Shown: piece by piece, positions 43,542 through 50,930 of the stretch
Layout: each line of letters begins with the position of its first letter
How positions within the stretch are numbered: the stretch's first letter is position 1
Assembly: GCA_024276995.1 (NCBI GenBank)
Contig: JAJRWB010000014.1
Location: 141,249-205,248, forward strand
From: Candidatus Eiseniibacteriota bacterium
GTDB taxonomy: Bacteria > Orphanbacterota > Orphanbacteria > Orphanbacterales > Orphanbacteraceae
DNA: 64,000 nucleotides
Direction of reading: 5' to 3'
Translations under genes and position numbers: made by a program
The notes under the pieces: model-generated
Told to the model about the DNA's origin: nothing
Databases searched by the model: none
The model's input: the letters and a program-made list of their open reading frames with translations, nothing else

Positions 43542-43815
43542 GGACGAAGCGAAGAGGATCGCCGAGCTCGCCCGTCTCGGCCTCGACGATGACGACGCGA
43601 AGCGTCTCGCCGAGGAGATGGCCGCCATCCTCGAGTGTTTTCGCGCCCTGCGCGAGGCGGACGTGGAAGGTGTCCTCCCGTGGATCGCCCCGGTAGCCGG
43701 GAGCGCTCCGGAGCGGCCGGATATCGTTGAAAAGAGTCGCGCCGGGAAGAACGCCCTCGACGGCGCGCCCGACCGTGCGGGACGACACTTCCGCGTCCCC
43801 CGGGTGATCGGCTGA
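43528..43815 (+). CDS. gatC: Asp/Glu-tRNA amidotransferase subunit C
   Basis: Small belt-like subunit that holds GatA and GatB together. 95 aa. Family motifs: IAELARLGLDDDDAKRLAEE near residue 10, EADVEGVLPW in the middle and RAGRHFRVPRVIG at the C-terminus (usual F.VP.V..). GTG start with GGGAGAAG upstream, overlapping the helicase gene. Starts a compact gatC-gatA-gatB operon. Confidence 0.93.
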   Translation: MDIDKDEAKRIAELARLGLDDDDAKRLAEEMAAILECFRALREADVEGVLPWIAPVAGSAPERPDIVEKSRAGKNALDGAPDRAGRHFRVPRVIG

Positions 43816-43818
43816 CCG

Positions 43819-45300
43819 ATGGATCTTCGAAACGCACCCGCCCACACAATCCGCGATGCGATCCGCGACGGCTCGATCGAGGCGCGGGCCGTCGTGGAGT
43901 CGGTGCTCGACGCCATCGCCCGTGATGAATCCGATCTCCACTGTTACCTCCATCTCGCCGGGCGCGATCGCCTACTTGAGGAGGCGGATCGCGTGGATGA
44001 AGCCCGCAGGAGGGGAGATCCCCTCCCCCTGCTGGCGGGTATTCCGTGCGCGTTGAAGGACAACATCGTCGTGAAGGGGATGCCCGCCACGTGTGGCTCG
44101 AAAATGCTCGAGCGTTTCCATCCTCCCTACACCGCCACGGCGGCAAGGAGACTCCTCGACGCCGGAGCGCTCATCACGGGAAAGACGAACATGGACGAGT
44201 TCGCCATGGGTTCGTCCACGGAGAATTCCGCTTTCGGAGCGACACGGAATCCATGGGGGCGTGATCGCGTTCCGGGAGGATCTTCCGGCGGATCGGCGGC
44301 GGCGGTCGCCGCGGGCGAGGCGCTCTTCGCCCTCGGGTCGGACACGGGCGGGTCGATCCGCCAGCCGGCGGCGTTTTGCGGCGTCGCCGGTCTGAAACCG
44401 ACGTATGGGGCGGTATCCCGACGCGGCCTCGTCGCGTTCGCCTCGTCGTTCGACCAGATCGGGCCGATCGGCCGATCTGTGCGGGACGTGGCGATGGTGT
44501 TCGACGCGATCGCGGGTGTCGACCCGCGCGACTCGACTTCGGCGACGCGCGAAGGGGGCGGCACGGAGGAGACGCTCGACGCGGGTGTCGCGGGCCTTCG
44601 GGTCGGTGTGGCCGAGGAGTTCTTCCGCGAAGGACTCGACGCCGAGGTGGCACGGGCGGTCCGTCGGGGGATCGAGGCGCTCCGCGTCGCCGGGGCGGCG
44701 GTGGTCGACATTTCGCTCTCTTCGAGCCGCTTCGCCATCCCGGCGTACTACATCGCCGCGGACGCCGAGGCATCGGCCAACCTCGCCCGTTTCGACGGCG
44801 TCCGCTACGGCCTCCGCCGCGGCGCGAGCGGATCGCTCGGCGGGATGTACCGGGCCACGAGAAACGACGGTTTCGGCGCCGAGGTGAAGCGGAGGATCCT
44901 CATCGGCACGTTCGCTCTTTCGAGCGGCTACCGGGAGGCGTGGTATGAAAGGGCGATGAAGGTGCGATCGCTGGTAGCCGCCGATTATGCCGCCGCCTTC
45001 GAGATATGCGACATCATCGCAGGACCGGCGACGCCGACCACCGCGTTTCGTCTCGGTGAGAAACAGAATGATCCGCTCGCCATGTACCTCTCCGACGTCT
45101 ATACGATCTCCGCGAACCTGGCGGGACTCCCCGCCCTCGTCGTTCCGTGCGGGTCGGACCGATCGGGCCTTCCGGTTGCGATCCAACTCACCGGGAGGGC
45201 GTTCGACGAAGCGACGCTCCTCGGTGCGGGGGCGGCCGTCGAAAGGGCGGGTCTTTTCTCGGGCGGGCCGCGCGCCGACGGGGGGGAGCACCATGGCTGA
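43819..45300 (+). CDS. gatA: Asp/Glu-tRNA amidotransferase subunit A
   Basis: Amidase subunit that supplies ammonia from glutamine. 493 aa. The Ser-cisSer-Lys triad is intact: K80 in GIPCALKDNIVVKG, cis-Ser S155 and nucleophile S179 within VPGGSSGGSA and ALGSDTGGSIRQPAAF. GLKPTYGAVSRRGLVAFASS follows. C-terminal motif LAGLPALVVPCG with LPVAIQLTG. The stop overlaps gatB by 8 bases. Presence of GatCAB implies that Asn-tRNA and/or Gln-tRNA are made indirectly. Confidence 0.97.
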   Translation: MDLRNAPAHTIRDAIRDGSIEARAVVESVLDAIARDESDLHCYLHLAGRDRLLEEADRVDEARRRGDPLPLLAGIPCALKDNIVVKGMPATCGSKMLERFHPPYTATAARRLLDAGALITGKTNMDEFAMGSSTENSAFGATRNPWGRDRVPGGSSGGSAAAVAAGEALFALGSDTGGSIRQPAAFCGVAGLKPTYGAVSRRGLVAFASSFDQIGPIGRSVRDVAMVFDAIAGVDPRDSTSATREGGGTEETLDAGVAGLRVGVAEEFFREGLDAEVARAVRRGIEALRVAGAAVVDISLSSSRFAIPAYYIAADAEASANLARFDGVRYGLRRGASGSLGGMYRATRNDGFGAEVKRRILIGTFALSSGYREAWYERAMKVRSLVAADYAAAFEICDIIAGPATPTTAFRLGEKQNDPLAMYLSDVYTISANLAGLPALVVPCGSDRSGLPVAIQLTGRAFDEATLLGAGAAVERAGLFSGGPRADGGEHHG

Positions 45301-46747
45301 GTCGCCCTTCGACATAGTGATCGGCCTCGAGGTTCACGCCCGGCTTCTCACGGAATCGAAGATCTTCTGCCCGTGCGCGAACCGTTTCGGCGAAGAGCCG
45401 AACTCTCTCGTCTGCCCGGTCTGCCTCGGCATGCCCGGCGTTCTCCCGGTGCTCAACCACCGCGCGGTCGATCTCGCGGTCCGCGCGGCGCTCGCGCTGG
45501 ACGGGAGGATCCGCCCCGTCTCGGTTTTCGCGCGAAAGAATTACTTCTACCCCGACCTCCCGAAGGGCTACCAGATCAGCCAGTTCGACAGGCCTTTCTG
45601 CGAAGGAGGCGCCGTTCCCCTTCCCGACGGCTCGAAAATCGAGCTGATCCGGATCCATCTCGAGGAGGACGCGGGGAAACTGCTCCACCCCGAAGGCGAC
45701 GACGGCCATTCTCTCGTCGATCTCAACCGATGCGGCGATCCCCTTATCGAGATCGTCACCGCGCCGGTGATCACCTCGCCGGAAGAAGCGTACCTCTTCC
45801 TCGTCGGTCTGAAGGAAATCCTTCTTTACGCCGGGGTTTCCGACTGCAACATGGAGGAGGGAAGCCTCCGTTGCGACGCGAATCTCTCTCTTCGACCGCG
45901 CGGGGAGACGAAACTCGGCACGAAGACCGAGCTGAAGAACCTGAACAGCTTCAGCGCCGTGCGCGCGGCGCTTCGCTGGGAAGCGACGCGCCAGGAGAGG
46001 ACGCTCCTCGACGGAAAGAAAGTGAACCATGAAACTCTTCTGTGGAACGCCGAGACGAAGGAGGCTTCGCCGATGCGCACGAAGGAGGAGGCCCACGACT
46101 ATCGTTACTTCCCCGAACCCGATCTGCCCCCGCTTGTGATTGACCCATCAAGAATCGACTCGATCCGCGCGACCCTTCCGGAGCTTCCAGGACCGAAGCG
46201 GGAACGTTTCATGAAGGAGTACGGCGTGCGCCGTTACGACGCCGAAGTTCTCACGTCGTCGGCTGAGCTGGCGGACTACTACGAGAAAGTGGCGGCGCGT
46301 TTCCCCGATCGCGCTCTGGCCGCCGCTTTTCTCACCGGCACGTTCCTCCGCTACCTGTCGGAGGACGACACGGCGCCCGGCCTGGCGCCCGTCGGTCCCG
46401 GAGCACTGGCGCGGCTCCTTTCCCTCGTGCGGGACGAGACGATCTCCCTTTCCGCGGCGAAGAAAGTCTTCGATGTCTTGTGGAAGGAGGGGGGGGAGCC
46501 GGCCGAAGTGGTCGATCGTCTCGCCTTGAGGCAGATCTCCGATGAAGGGGAGGTGGAGAAACTGGTCGTTTCGGTGATCGACGAGAACGCCCCCCAGGTG
46601 GAGCAGTTCCTCGGGGGGAAGGAGAAGGTCTTCGGTTTTCTCGTCGGCGCCGCCATGAAAAAGTCCGGCGGAAGAGCGAACCCGTCGGTGCTCGGCGAAG
46701 CGCTTCGCGCGGCCCTCGAGAAGCGTCGGGGGGGGCGTCGCGCTTGA
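45293..46747 (+). CDS. gatB: Asp/Glu-tRNA amidotransferase subunit B
   Basis: tRNA-binding kinase/transamidase subunit. 484 aa. VIGLEVHARLLTESKIFC opens the catalytic cradle. The zinc ligands are in FCPCANRF and LVCPVCLGMPG. LPKGYQISQFDRPFCEGG, HLEEDAGKLLH and VDLNRCGDPLIEIVT are all present. The C-terminal helical/YqeY tail domain has FLVGAAMKKSGGRANPSV. Start ATG 45293 with GGGGGGAG upstream. The stop codon lies within the -35 box of the riboflavin promoter. Confidence 0.97.
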   Translation: MAESPFDIVIGLEVHARLLTESKIFCPCANRFGEEPNSLVCPVCLGMPGVLPVLNHRAVDLAVRAALALDGRIRPVSVFARKNYFYPDLPKGYQISQFDRPFCEGGAVPLPDGSKIELIRIHLEEDAGKLLHPEGDDGHSLVDLNRCGDPLIEIVTAPVITSPEEAYLFLVGLKEILLYAGVSDCNMEEGSLRCDANLSLRPRGETKLGTKTELKNLNSFSAVRAALRWEATRQERTLLDGKKVNHETLLWNAETKEASPMRTKEEAHDYRYFPEPDLPPLVIDPSRIDSIRATLPELPGPKRERFMKEYGVRRYDAEVLTSSAELADYYEKVAARFPDRALAAAFLTGTFLRYLSEDDTAPGLAPVGPGALARLLSLVRDETISLSAAKKVFDVLWKEGGEPAEVVDRLALRQISDEGEVEKLVVSVIDENAPQVEQFLGGKEKVFGFLVGAAMKKSGGRANPSVLGEALRAALEKRRGGRRA

Positions 46748-46772
46748 CGCCGCGGGCGGTTCTCCCTATACT
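46744..46772 (+). promoter_or_regulatory. Promoter of the riboflavin operon
   Basis: TTGACG at 46744-46749, a 17-nt spacer, and TATACT at 46767-46772. The gatB stop (46745-46747) sits in the -35 box. The -35 is part of the inverted repeat GGCGTC-GCGCTT-GACGCC (46734-46751). The predicted start near 46779 lies just upstream of the FMN aptamer. Confidence 0.75.
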
Positions 46773-46796
46773 GTTGGCGGAAAAGAAAATACGTAT

Positions 46797-46921
46797 TTCG
46801 GTTCTTCGGGGGCGGGTGCAACTCCCCGCCGGCGGTAAAGCCCGCGACCGGAGGATGAACCTCCGTTGACCCGTTGAGATTACGGGGCCGACCGTGAAAG
46901 TCGGGAAGGGAGAAGGCCGAA
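46797..46921 (+). promoter_or_regulatory. FMN riboswitch (RFN element)
   Basis: The aptamer core is recognisable: TTCTTCGGGGGCGGGTG then CAACTCCCCGCCGGCGGTA, then AAGCCCGCGACC, and at the 3' side CCGACCGTGAAAGTCGGGAA and GGGAGAAGG. Helix P1 pairs TTCGGTT (46797) with GGCCGAA (ending 46921). It senses FMN and represses riboflavin synthesis genes. The aptamer is followed by an intrinsic terminator directly before ribD, so control is by premature termination. Confidence 0.95.
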
Positions 46922-46984
46922 CGACGCCGCACGTCCCGCCGTACCTGCGAGGTGCGCCGGGCGGTGAGTGTCGTTTTCGGTGTG

Positions 46985-47016
46985 CCCTGCGGAGAACGTG
47001 CTCCACGGGGTTTTTT
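46985..47016 (+). terminator. Riboswitch-controlled terminator before ribD
   Basis: CCCTGCGGAG pairs with CTCCACGGGG (10-bp stem with one C-A mismatch, loop AACGTG), followed by six Ts at 47011-47016. The ribD ATG begins two bases later (47018). The stem also covers the only Shine-Dalgarno-like bases (ACGGGG), so folding would block translation as well as transcription. Confidence 0.85.
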
Positions 47017-47017
47017 C

Positions 47018-48151
47018 ATGACCGATCGAAACGGGAGGAAGGCGGGACCGTTCATGGCGGCCGCTCTGCGTCTCGCGGCGAAGGGGGCGGGACGGTGCGC
47101 GCCGAACCCGATGGTCGGCGCCGTGGTGGTGCGGGCCGGCGACGTGATTTCCCGGGGCTGGCATCGCCGCGCCGGCGGCGACCACGCCGAGGTCGTCGCC
47201 CTCCGCCGGGCGTGCGACCGGGCGAGGGGCGCGACACTTTACGTCACCCTCGAGCCGTGCTGCCATACGGGGCGAACCGGCCCGTGCACCGGGGCGATCG
47301 CCGATGCCGGCATCGCCCGGGTAGTCGCTCCGCTGGCCGACCCGTTCGAGAAAGTGGCGGGGGGAGGCTTTCGCATCCTCAGGCGACATGGCATCCGCGT
47401 CGACGTGGGGGAGGGACGGGCCGAGGCGAGGCGGCTGAACGAGGCTTATTTCCGGAGGATCGCCACCGGTCGGCCGTGGGTCGATCTCAAGATGGCCTCC
47501 ACCCTCGACGGGCGGATCGCCGACCGGCGCGGCGAGTCGAAGTGGATCACCGGTGAGGAAGCGCGCCGTGACGTGCAGCGCCTCCGCGCGCGATCGGACG
47601 CCCTCCTCGTCGGCGCCGGCACGGTGATCGCCGACGATCCGAAGCTCACGGTCCGTCCCGGCGCGGTCGGTCGGGAGCCTTTCCGAATCGTCCTCGACGG
47701 CGCTCTTCGCGTCTCGCCCCGCGCGGCGCTGTTCACCGGCAATGTCGATCCGCGACGAACCGTCGTCGTCTGCACGGCCGACCCCGACGCGCGCCGGGCG
47801 CGGGCGATCGAGAAGACCGGCGCCGTTCTTATTCCCGTGCGACGCTGGCGCGGTGGTCGTGCCCCCTTGCGCACCGTCCTTCGCACCATCGCCGCCATCG
47901 GTGTGAACCGCCTTCTCGTCGAGGGGGGAGGCGACACGGCCGGTTCCTTCGTGGCGGCCGGTCTCGTCGACCGCTTCCATCTCTTCGTGGCGCCGAAGGC
48001 GCTCGGCGAAGGGGTCGGCATCCTCCGAGGACTGCCGGGAAGGTCGCTGCGCGGCGCGAAGCGGTTCCGCCTCGCCGGAGTCACCCGGCGCGGGGGGGAC
48101 GTTCGAATCGTCTACGAGAGGATCGAGGAGGGATCGTGTTCACCGGACTGA
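47018..48151 (+). CDS. ribD: Bifunctional pyrimidine deaminase/reductase RibD
   Basis: Two consecutive riboflavin steps: deamination then NADPH reduction of the pyrimidine intermediate. 377 aa from ATG 47018. The N-terminal deaminase domain has FMAAALRLAAKG, APNPMVGAVVV, DHAEVVALRRA (zinc His and proton-shuttling Glu) and LEPCCHTGRTGPCTGAI (zinc Cys). The C-terminal reductase has VDLKMASTLDGRIADRRGES, SDALLVGAGTVIADDPKLTV and NRLLVEGGGDTAGSF. An upstream GTG in frame (46952) would lie inside the terminator region and is unlikely. Overlaps ribE by 16 bases. Confidence 0.95.
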   Translation: MTDRNGRKAGPFMAAALRLAAKGAGRCAPNPMVGAVVVRAGDVISRGWHRRAGGDHAEVVALRRACDRARGATLYVTLEPCCHTGRTGPCTGAIADAGIARVVAPLADPFEKVAGGGFRILRRHGIRVDVGEGRAEARRLNEAYFRRIATGRPWVDLKMASTLDGRIADRRGESKWITGEEARRDVQRLRARSDALLVGAGTVIADDPKLTVRPGAVGREPFRIVLDGALRVSPRAALFTGNVDPRRTVVVCTADPDARRARAIEKTGAVLIPVRRWRGGRAPLRTVLRTIAAIGVNRLLVEGGGDTAGSFVAAGLVDRFHLFVAPKALGEGVGILRGLPGRSLRGAKRFRLAGVTRRGGDVRIVYERIEEGSCSPD

Positions 48152-48747
48152 TCGAGGAAGTGGGGAGTGTAGTGCATCGCCGCCCGCGGGGAAGCGGTCT
48201 TTCGCTGCGTATCGCCGCCCGCCGTGTGCTCGAGGATCTCGTGGAGGGCGATTCGATCGCGGTGAACGGTGTCTGCCTCACGGCGGCGGCGATCGACGGC
48301 GAGTCGTTTCGCGCCGATCTTCTCGGCGAGACGGTCCGTCGCACCTCGTTCGGCCGTATGCGGCCGGGAACGCCGGTCAACCTCGAGCGCCCGCTTCGCG
48401 TGACCGACCGGATGGGAGGCCACATCGTCCAGGGCCACGTCGACGGGATCGCAGAAATCGTCCGCATCCGGCCGAGCGGTGAGGACACGGTCCTCACCGT
48501 CCGTTGTCCCGACATGCTATCGAAATACTTCGTGGAAAAAGGCTCGGTGGCGCTCGACGGCGTTAGTCTCACCATCGCGTCCGTCGCCGGCGCCGCGCTC
48601 GACGTGGCGCTCATCCCCGAGACGCTCCGGCGAACCGCATTCCGATCGAAGCGTCCGGGGGATGCGGTCCATGTCGAGGTGGACGTGATCGGCAAATACG
48701 TGGAAAAACTCTTATGTTCATCTTCCATGAGAAGAGGTAAGCGATGA
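48136..48747 (+). CDS. ribE: Riboflavin synthase, alpha chain
   Basis: Dismutates two 6,7-dimethyl-8-ribityllumazine molecules to riboflavin. 203 aa, two homologous barrel repeats. Start [12 protein letters not shown] is canonical. Repeat 1 carries [16 protein letters not shown] and repeat 2 [15 protein letters not shown], with [16 protein letters not shown] at the junction. GTG start within the ribD 3' end; ends overlapping ribBA by 4 bases. Called ribC in some nomenclatures. Confidence 0.96.
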   Translation: MFTGLIEEVGSVVHRRPRGSGLSLRIAARRVLEDLVEGDSIAVNGVCLTAAAIDGESFRADLLGETVRRTSFGRMRPGTPVNLERPLRVTDRMGGHIVQGHVDGIAEIVRIRPSGEDTVLTVRCPDMLSKYFVEKGSVALDGVSLTIASVAGAALDVALIPETLRRTAFRSKRPGDAVHVEVDVIGKYVEKLLCSSSMRRGKR

Positions 48748-50030
48748 AGAGCGAGAAGAACGGGAGGAAGAGCGGAGGGAGAATCGAATTCGCCGCCGTG
48801 GAAGAGGCGGTCGAGGCGATCCGGCGCGGGGGGATGGTTGTGGTGGTCGACGACGAAGACCGCGAGAACGAGGGGGACCTGATCATGGCCGCCGAGAAGG
48901 TGACCCCCGAAGCGGTGAACTTCCTGAGCAAAGAGGGGAGGGGACTGATCTGCGTTCCCTTGCCGGCCGAACGGTGCGAGCACCTCGATCTCGGCCCGAT
49001 GACACGGATCAACACGTCCAAGATGGAAACCGCCTTCTCCGTGTCGGTCGACCTCATCCCGGGGACGACGACCGGCATCTCGGCGTTCGACCGGGCCGCC
49101 ACGATCCGTGCCCTCGTGGACAGCGCCACCCGTCCTGCCGATCTCGGCCGGCCGGGCCATATCTTTCCGCTGCGCGCCGCAGACGGCGGCGTCCTCCGCC
49201 GGGCGGGCCATACCGAGGCGGCGGTCGACCTCGCCCGGATGGCCGGTCTTCGCCCCGCCGGCGTGCTATGCGAAATCCTCTCCGAGGACGGCACGATGGC
49301 CCGCCTAGAAGAGCTTTCCCGCATCGCCGCGAAGCACTCTCTCCCGCTGATCAGCATCGCCGACATGATCGAGTACCGTCGTCGCAGGGAGACGCTCGTC
49401 ACCGAGACGGCGCGGGCGAAACTTCCGACGACGCACGGCACTTTCGACATACGCCTCTTCGAGGACACTCTTGAGGGGGCGGAGCACGTGGCGCTCACCA
49501 TGGGGGAATTCGACCGTCCCGATCCGGTCTTGGTGCGGGTTCATTCGCAATGCCTCACCGGTGATGTCTTCGGATCGCTCCGCTGCGACTGCGGCGACCA
49601 GGCGAAGCGCGCGCTGGAAAGGATCGGCCGCGAGGGGAGGGGCGTTTTTCTATACATGCGCCAGGAGGGACGGGGGATCGGCTTGAAAAACAAGCTCAAG
49701 GCCTACCATCTCCAGGAGGAAGGTCTCGACACGGTCGAAGCGAATGAGAAGCTCGGCTTCGGTCCCGACCTGAGGGATTACGGCATCGGGGCGCAGATCC
49801 TCACCCTCCTGGGGTTGCGCAAGATACGTCTTTTGACGAACAATCCCCGAAAGATCATCGGTCTGCAGGCGTTCGGCCTGGAAGTGGTCGAACGGGTTCC
49901 CCATGAAATCGCGCCGAACGAGAACAACGCGATCTACCTGAAAACGAAGAAGGAAAAACTGGGCCACCTGCTCGATCACGTCGGATCGAGAAGGCCGGCG
50001 CCGGAGTCGAAAGGAGAAAGCGGTGGTTAG
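48744..50030 (+). CDS. ribBA: Bifunctional DHBP synthase / GTP cyclohydrolase II RibBA
   Basis: Supplies both riboflavin precursors. 428 aa. The N-terminal DHBP synthase domain has [20 protein letters not shown] (metal-binding acidic loop), [15 protein letters not shown] and [20 protein letters not shown]. The C-terminal cyclohydrolase II domain has [20 protein letters not shown] (zinc cysteines), [23 protein letters not shown] and RLLTNNPRK. Both halves look active. ATG start. Confidence 0.97.
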   Translation: MKSEKNGRKSGGRIEFAAVEEAVEAIRRGGMVVVVDDEDRENEGDLIMAAEKVTPEAVNFLSKEGRGLICVPLPAERCEHLDLGPMTRINTSKMETAFSVSVDLIPGTTTGISAFDRAATIRALVDSATRPADLGRPGHIFPLRAADGGVLRRAGHTEAAVDLARMAGLRPAGVLCEILSEDGTMARLEELSRIAAKHSLPLISIADMIEYRRRRETLVTETARAKLPTTHGTFDIRLFEDTLEGAEHVALTMGEFDRPDPVLVRVHSQCLTGDVFGSLRCDCGDQAKRALERIGREGRGVFLYMRQEGRGIGLKNKLKAYHLQEEGLDTVEANEKLGFGPDLRDYGIGAQILTLLGLRKIRLLTNNPRKIIGLQAFGLEVVERVPHEIAPNENNAIYLKTKKEKLGHLLDHVGSRRPAPESKGESGG

Positions 50031-50502
50031 AATCGCCGAGGGGCGGCTCGACGGAACTGGAAAGCGGATCGGCATCGTTGTGAGCCGGTTCAACCAAACC
50101 ATCACGGAACGGCTGTTCGACGGTGCGGTCGACTGCCTTCTTCGCCACGGGACGGAGAAGGAGAAGATCGACGCCGTGCGCGTGCCGGGAGCGTTTGAAA
50201 TCGCGCCGGCGGCGAAAAAGCTGTGCGACACGGGGCAGTACGATGCCGTGATCTGTCTCGGCGCGGTGATCCGAGGACAGACGCCACACTTCGATTTCGT
50301 CGCCGCCGAGGTGACGCGCGCGGTGGGCGCGCTCGCCGCGACGGGAGGGGACGTCGTTTCGTTCGGCGTCCTCACCACGGACACTTTCGAGCAGGCGAGC
50401 GACAGGGCGGGGGGGAAGGCGGGAAACAAGGGATGGGATGCCGCCCTCGCGGCGCTCGAAATGGCGAATCTGCCCATCGGGGAGACCGGCTCTTGGGAGT
50501 AA
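50023..50502 (+). CDS. ribH: 6,7-dimethyl-8-ribityllumazine synthase
   Basis: Condenses the pyrimidine and DHBP; forms icosahedral or pentameric shells. 159 aa. Motifs: [54 protein letters not shown] (catalytic His) and [20 protein letters not shown] followed by NKGWDAA. GTG start overlapping ribBA by 8 bases. nusB starts inside its 3' end, the common ribH-nusB order. Confidence 0.97.
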   Translation: MVRIAEGRLDGTGKRIGIVVSRFNQTITERLFDGAVDCLLRHGTEKEKIDAVRVPGAFEIAPAAKKLCDTGQYDAVICLGAVIRGQTPHFDFVAAEVTRAVGALAATGGDVVSFGVLTTDTFEQASDRAGGKAGNKGWDAALAALEMANLPIGETGSWE

Positions 50503-50930
50503 GGCGGAAAGGGAGGGAACTCGCCCTCAAGCTCCTCTACCGGATCTACCTGACCGGCGAGAGCTGGGACGGTGTGAAGGAGGTGCTCGACGAATACGGG
50601 GGGAACGACGCCGTGCGCGATTTCGCGTGCGAGCTGGTCGGCGCGGTGCTCGATCACCTGCATGAGATCGATGCGATCATCGTCGATTCGGCGAAGAACT
50701 GGGACCTCGCCCGGATGCCCACTCTGGACAGGAACATGATTCGCATCGCCGCCGCCGAGCACCTCGTGCTCGGCAGCGCGTCCCCCGCCGTCATCATCGA
50801 CGAGGCGGTGGAAATCGCGGGACGGTACTCGACCGACCGCTCGGGCGCTTTCGTAAACGGCGTTCTCGATCGGATCATCTCGACGCGCGCGGAAAGGTCG
50901 CTCCCGCCGGACGGGCACGATGCCTCCTGA
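50493..50930 (+). CDS. nusB: Transcription antitermination factor NusB
   Basis: Binds boxA RNA with S10 in rRNA antitermination. 145 aa from TTG 50493, which follows GGGGAGA by 7 bases. Family features: [20 protein letters not shown] at the N-terminus, ARMPTLDRNMIRIAAAEHLV in the middle and PAVIIDEAVEIAGRYSTDRS plus GAFVNGVLDRI at the C-terminus. All-helical fold. Overlaps ribH by 10 bases and the histidine kinase gene by 11 bases. Confidence 0.95.
   Translation: MGVRRKGRELALKLLYRIYLTGESWDGVKEVLDEYGGNDAVRDFACELVGAVLDHLHEIDAIIVDSAKNWDLARMPTLDRNMIRIAAAEHLVLGSASPAVIIDEAVEIAGRYSTDRSGAFVNGVLDRIISTRAERSLPPDGHDAS

Noticed and set aside
42108-43916. 602-codon minus-strand open frame opposite the UvrD/PcrA helicase and gatC
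   Set aside because: Spans two well-supported + strand genes and shows no domain; a consequence of high GC at third positions.
46894-47556. Alternative + strand open frame across the riboswitch and ribD
   Set aside because: Out of frame with ribD and Arg/Gly-rich; ribD motifs and the FMN riboswitch account for the sequence.
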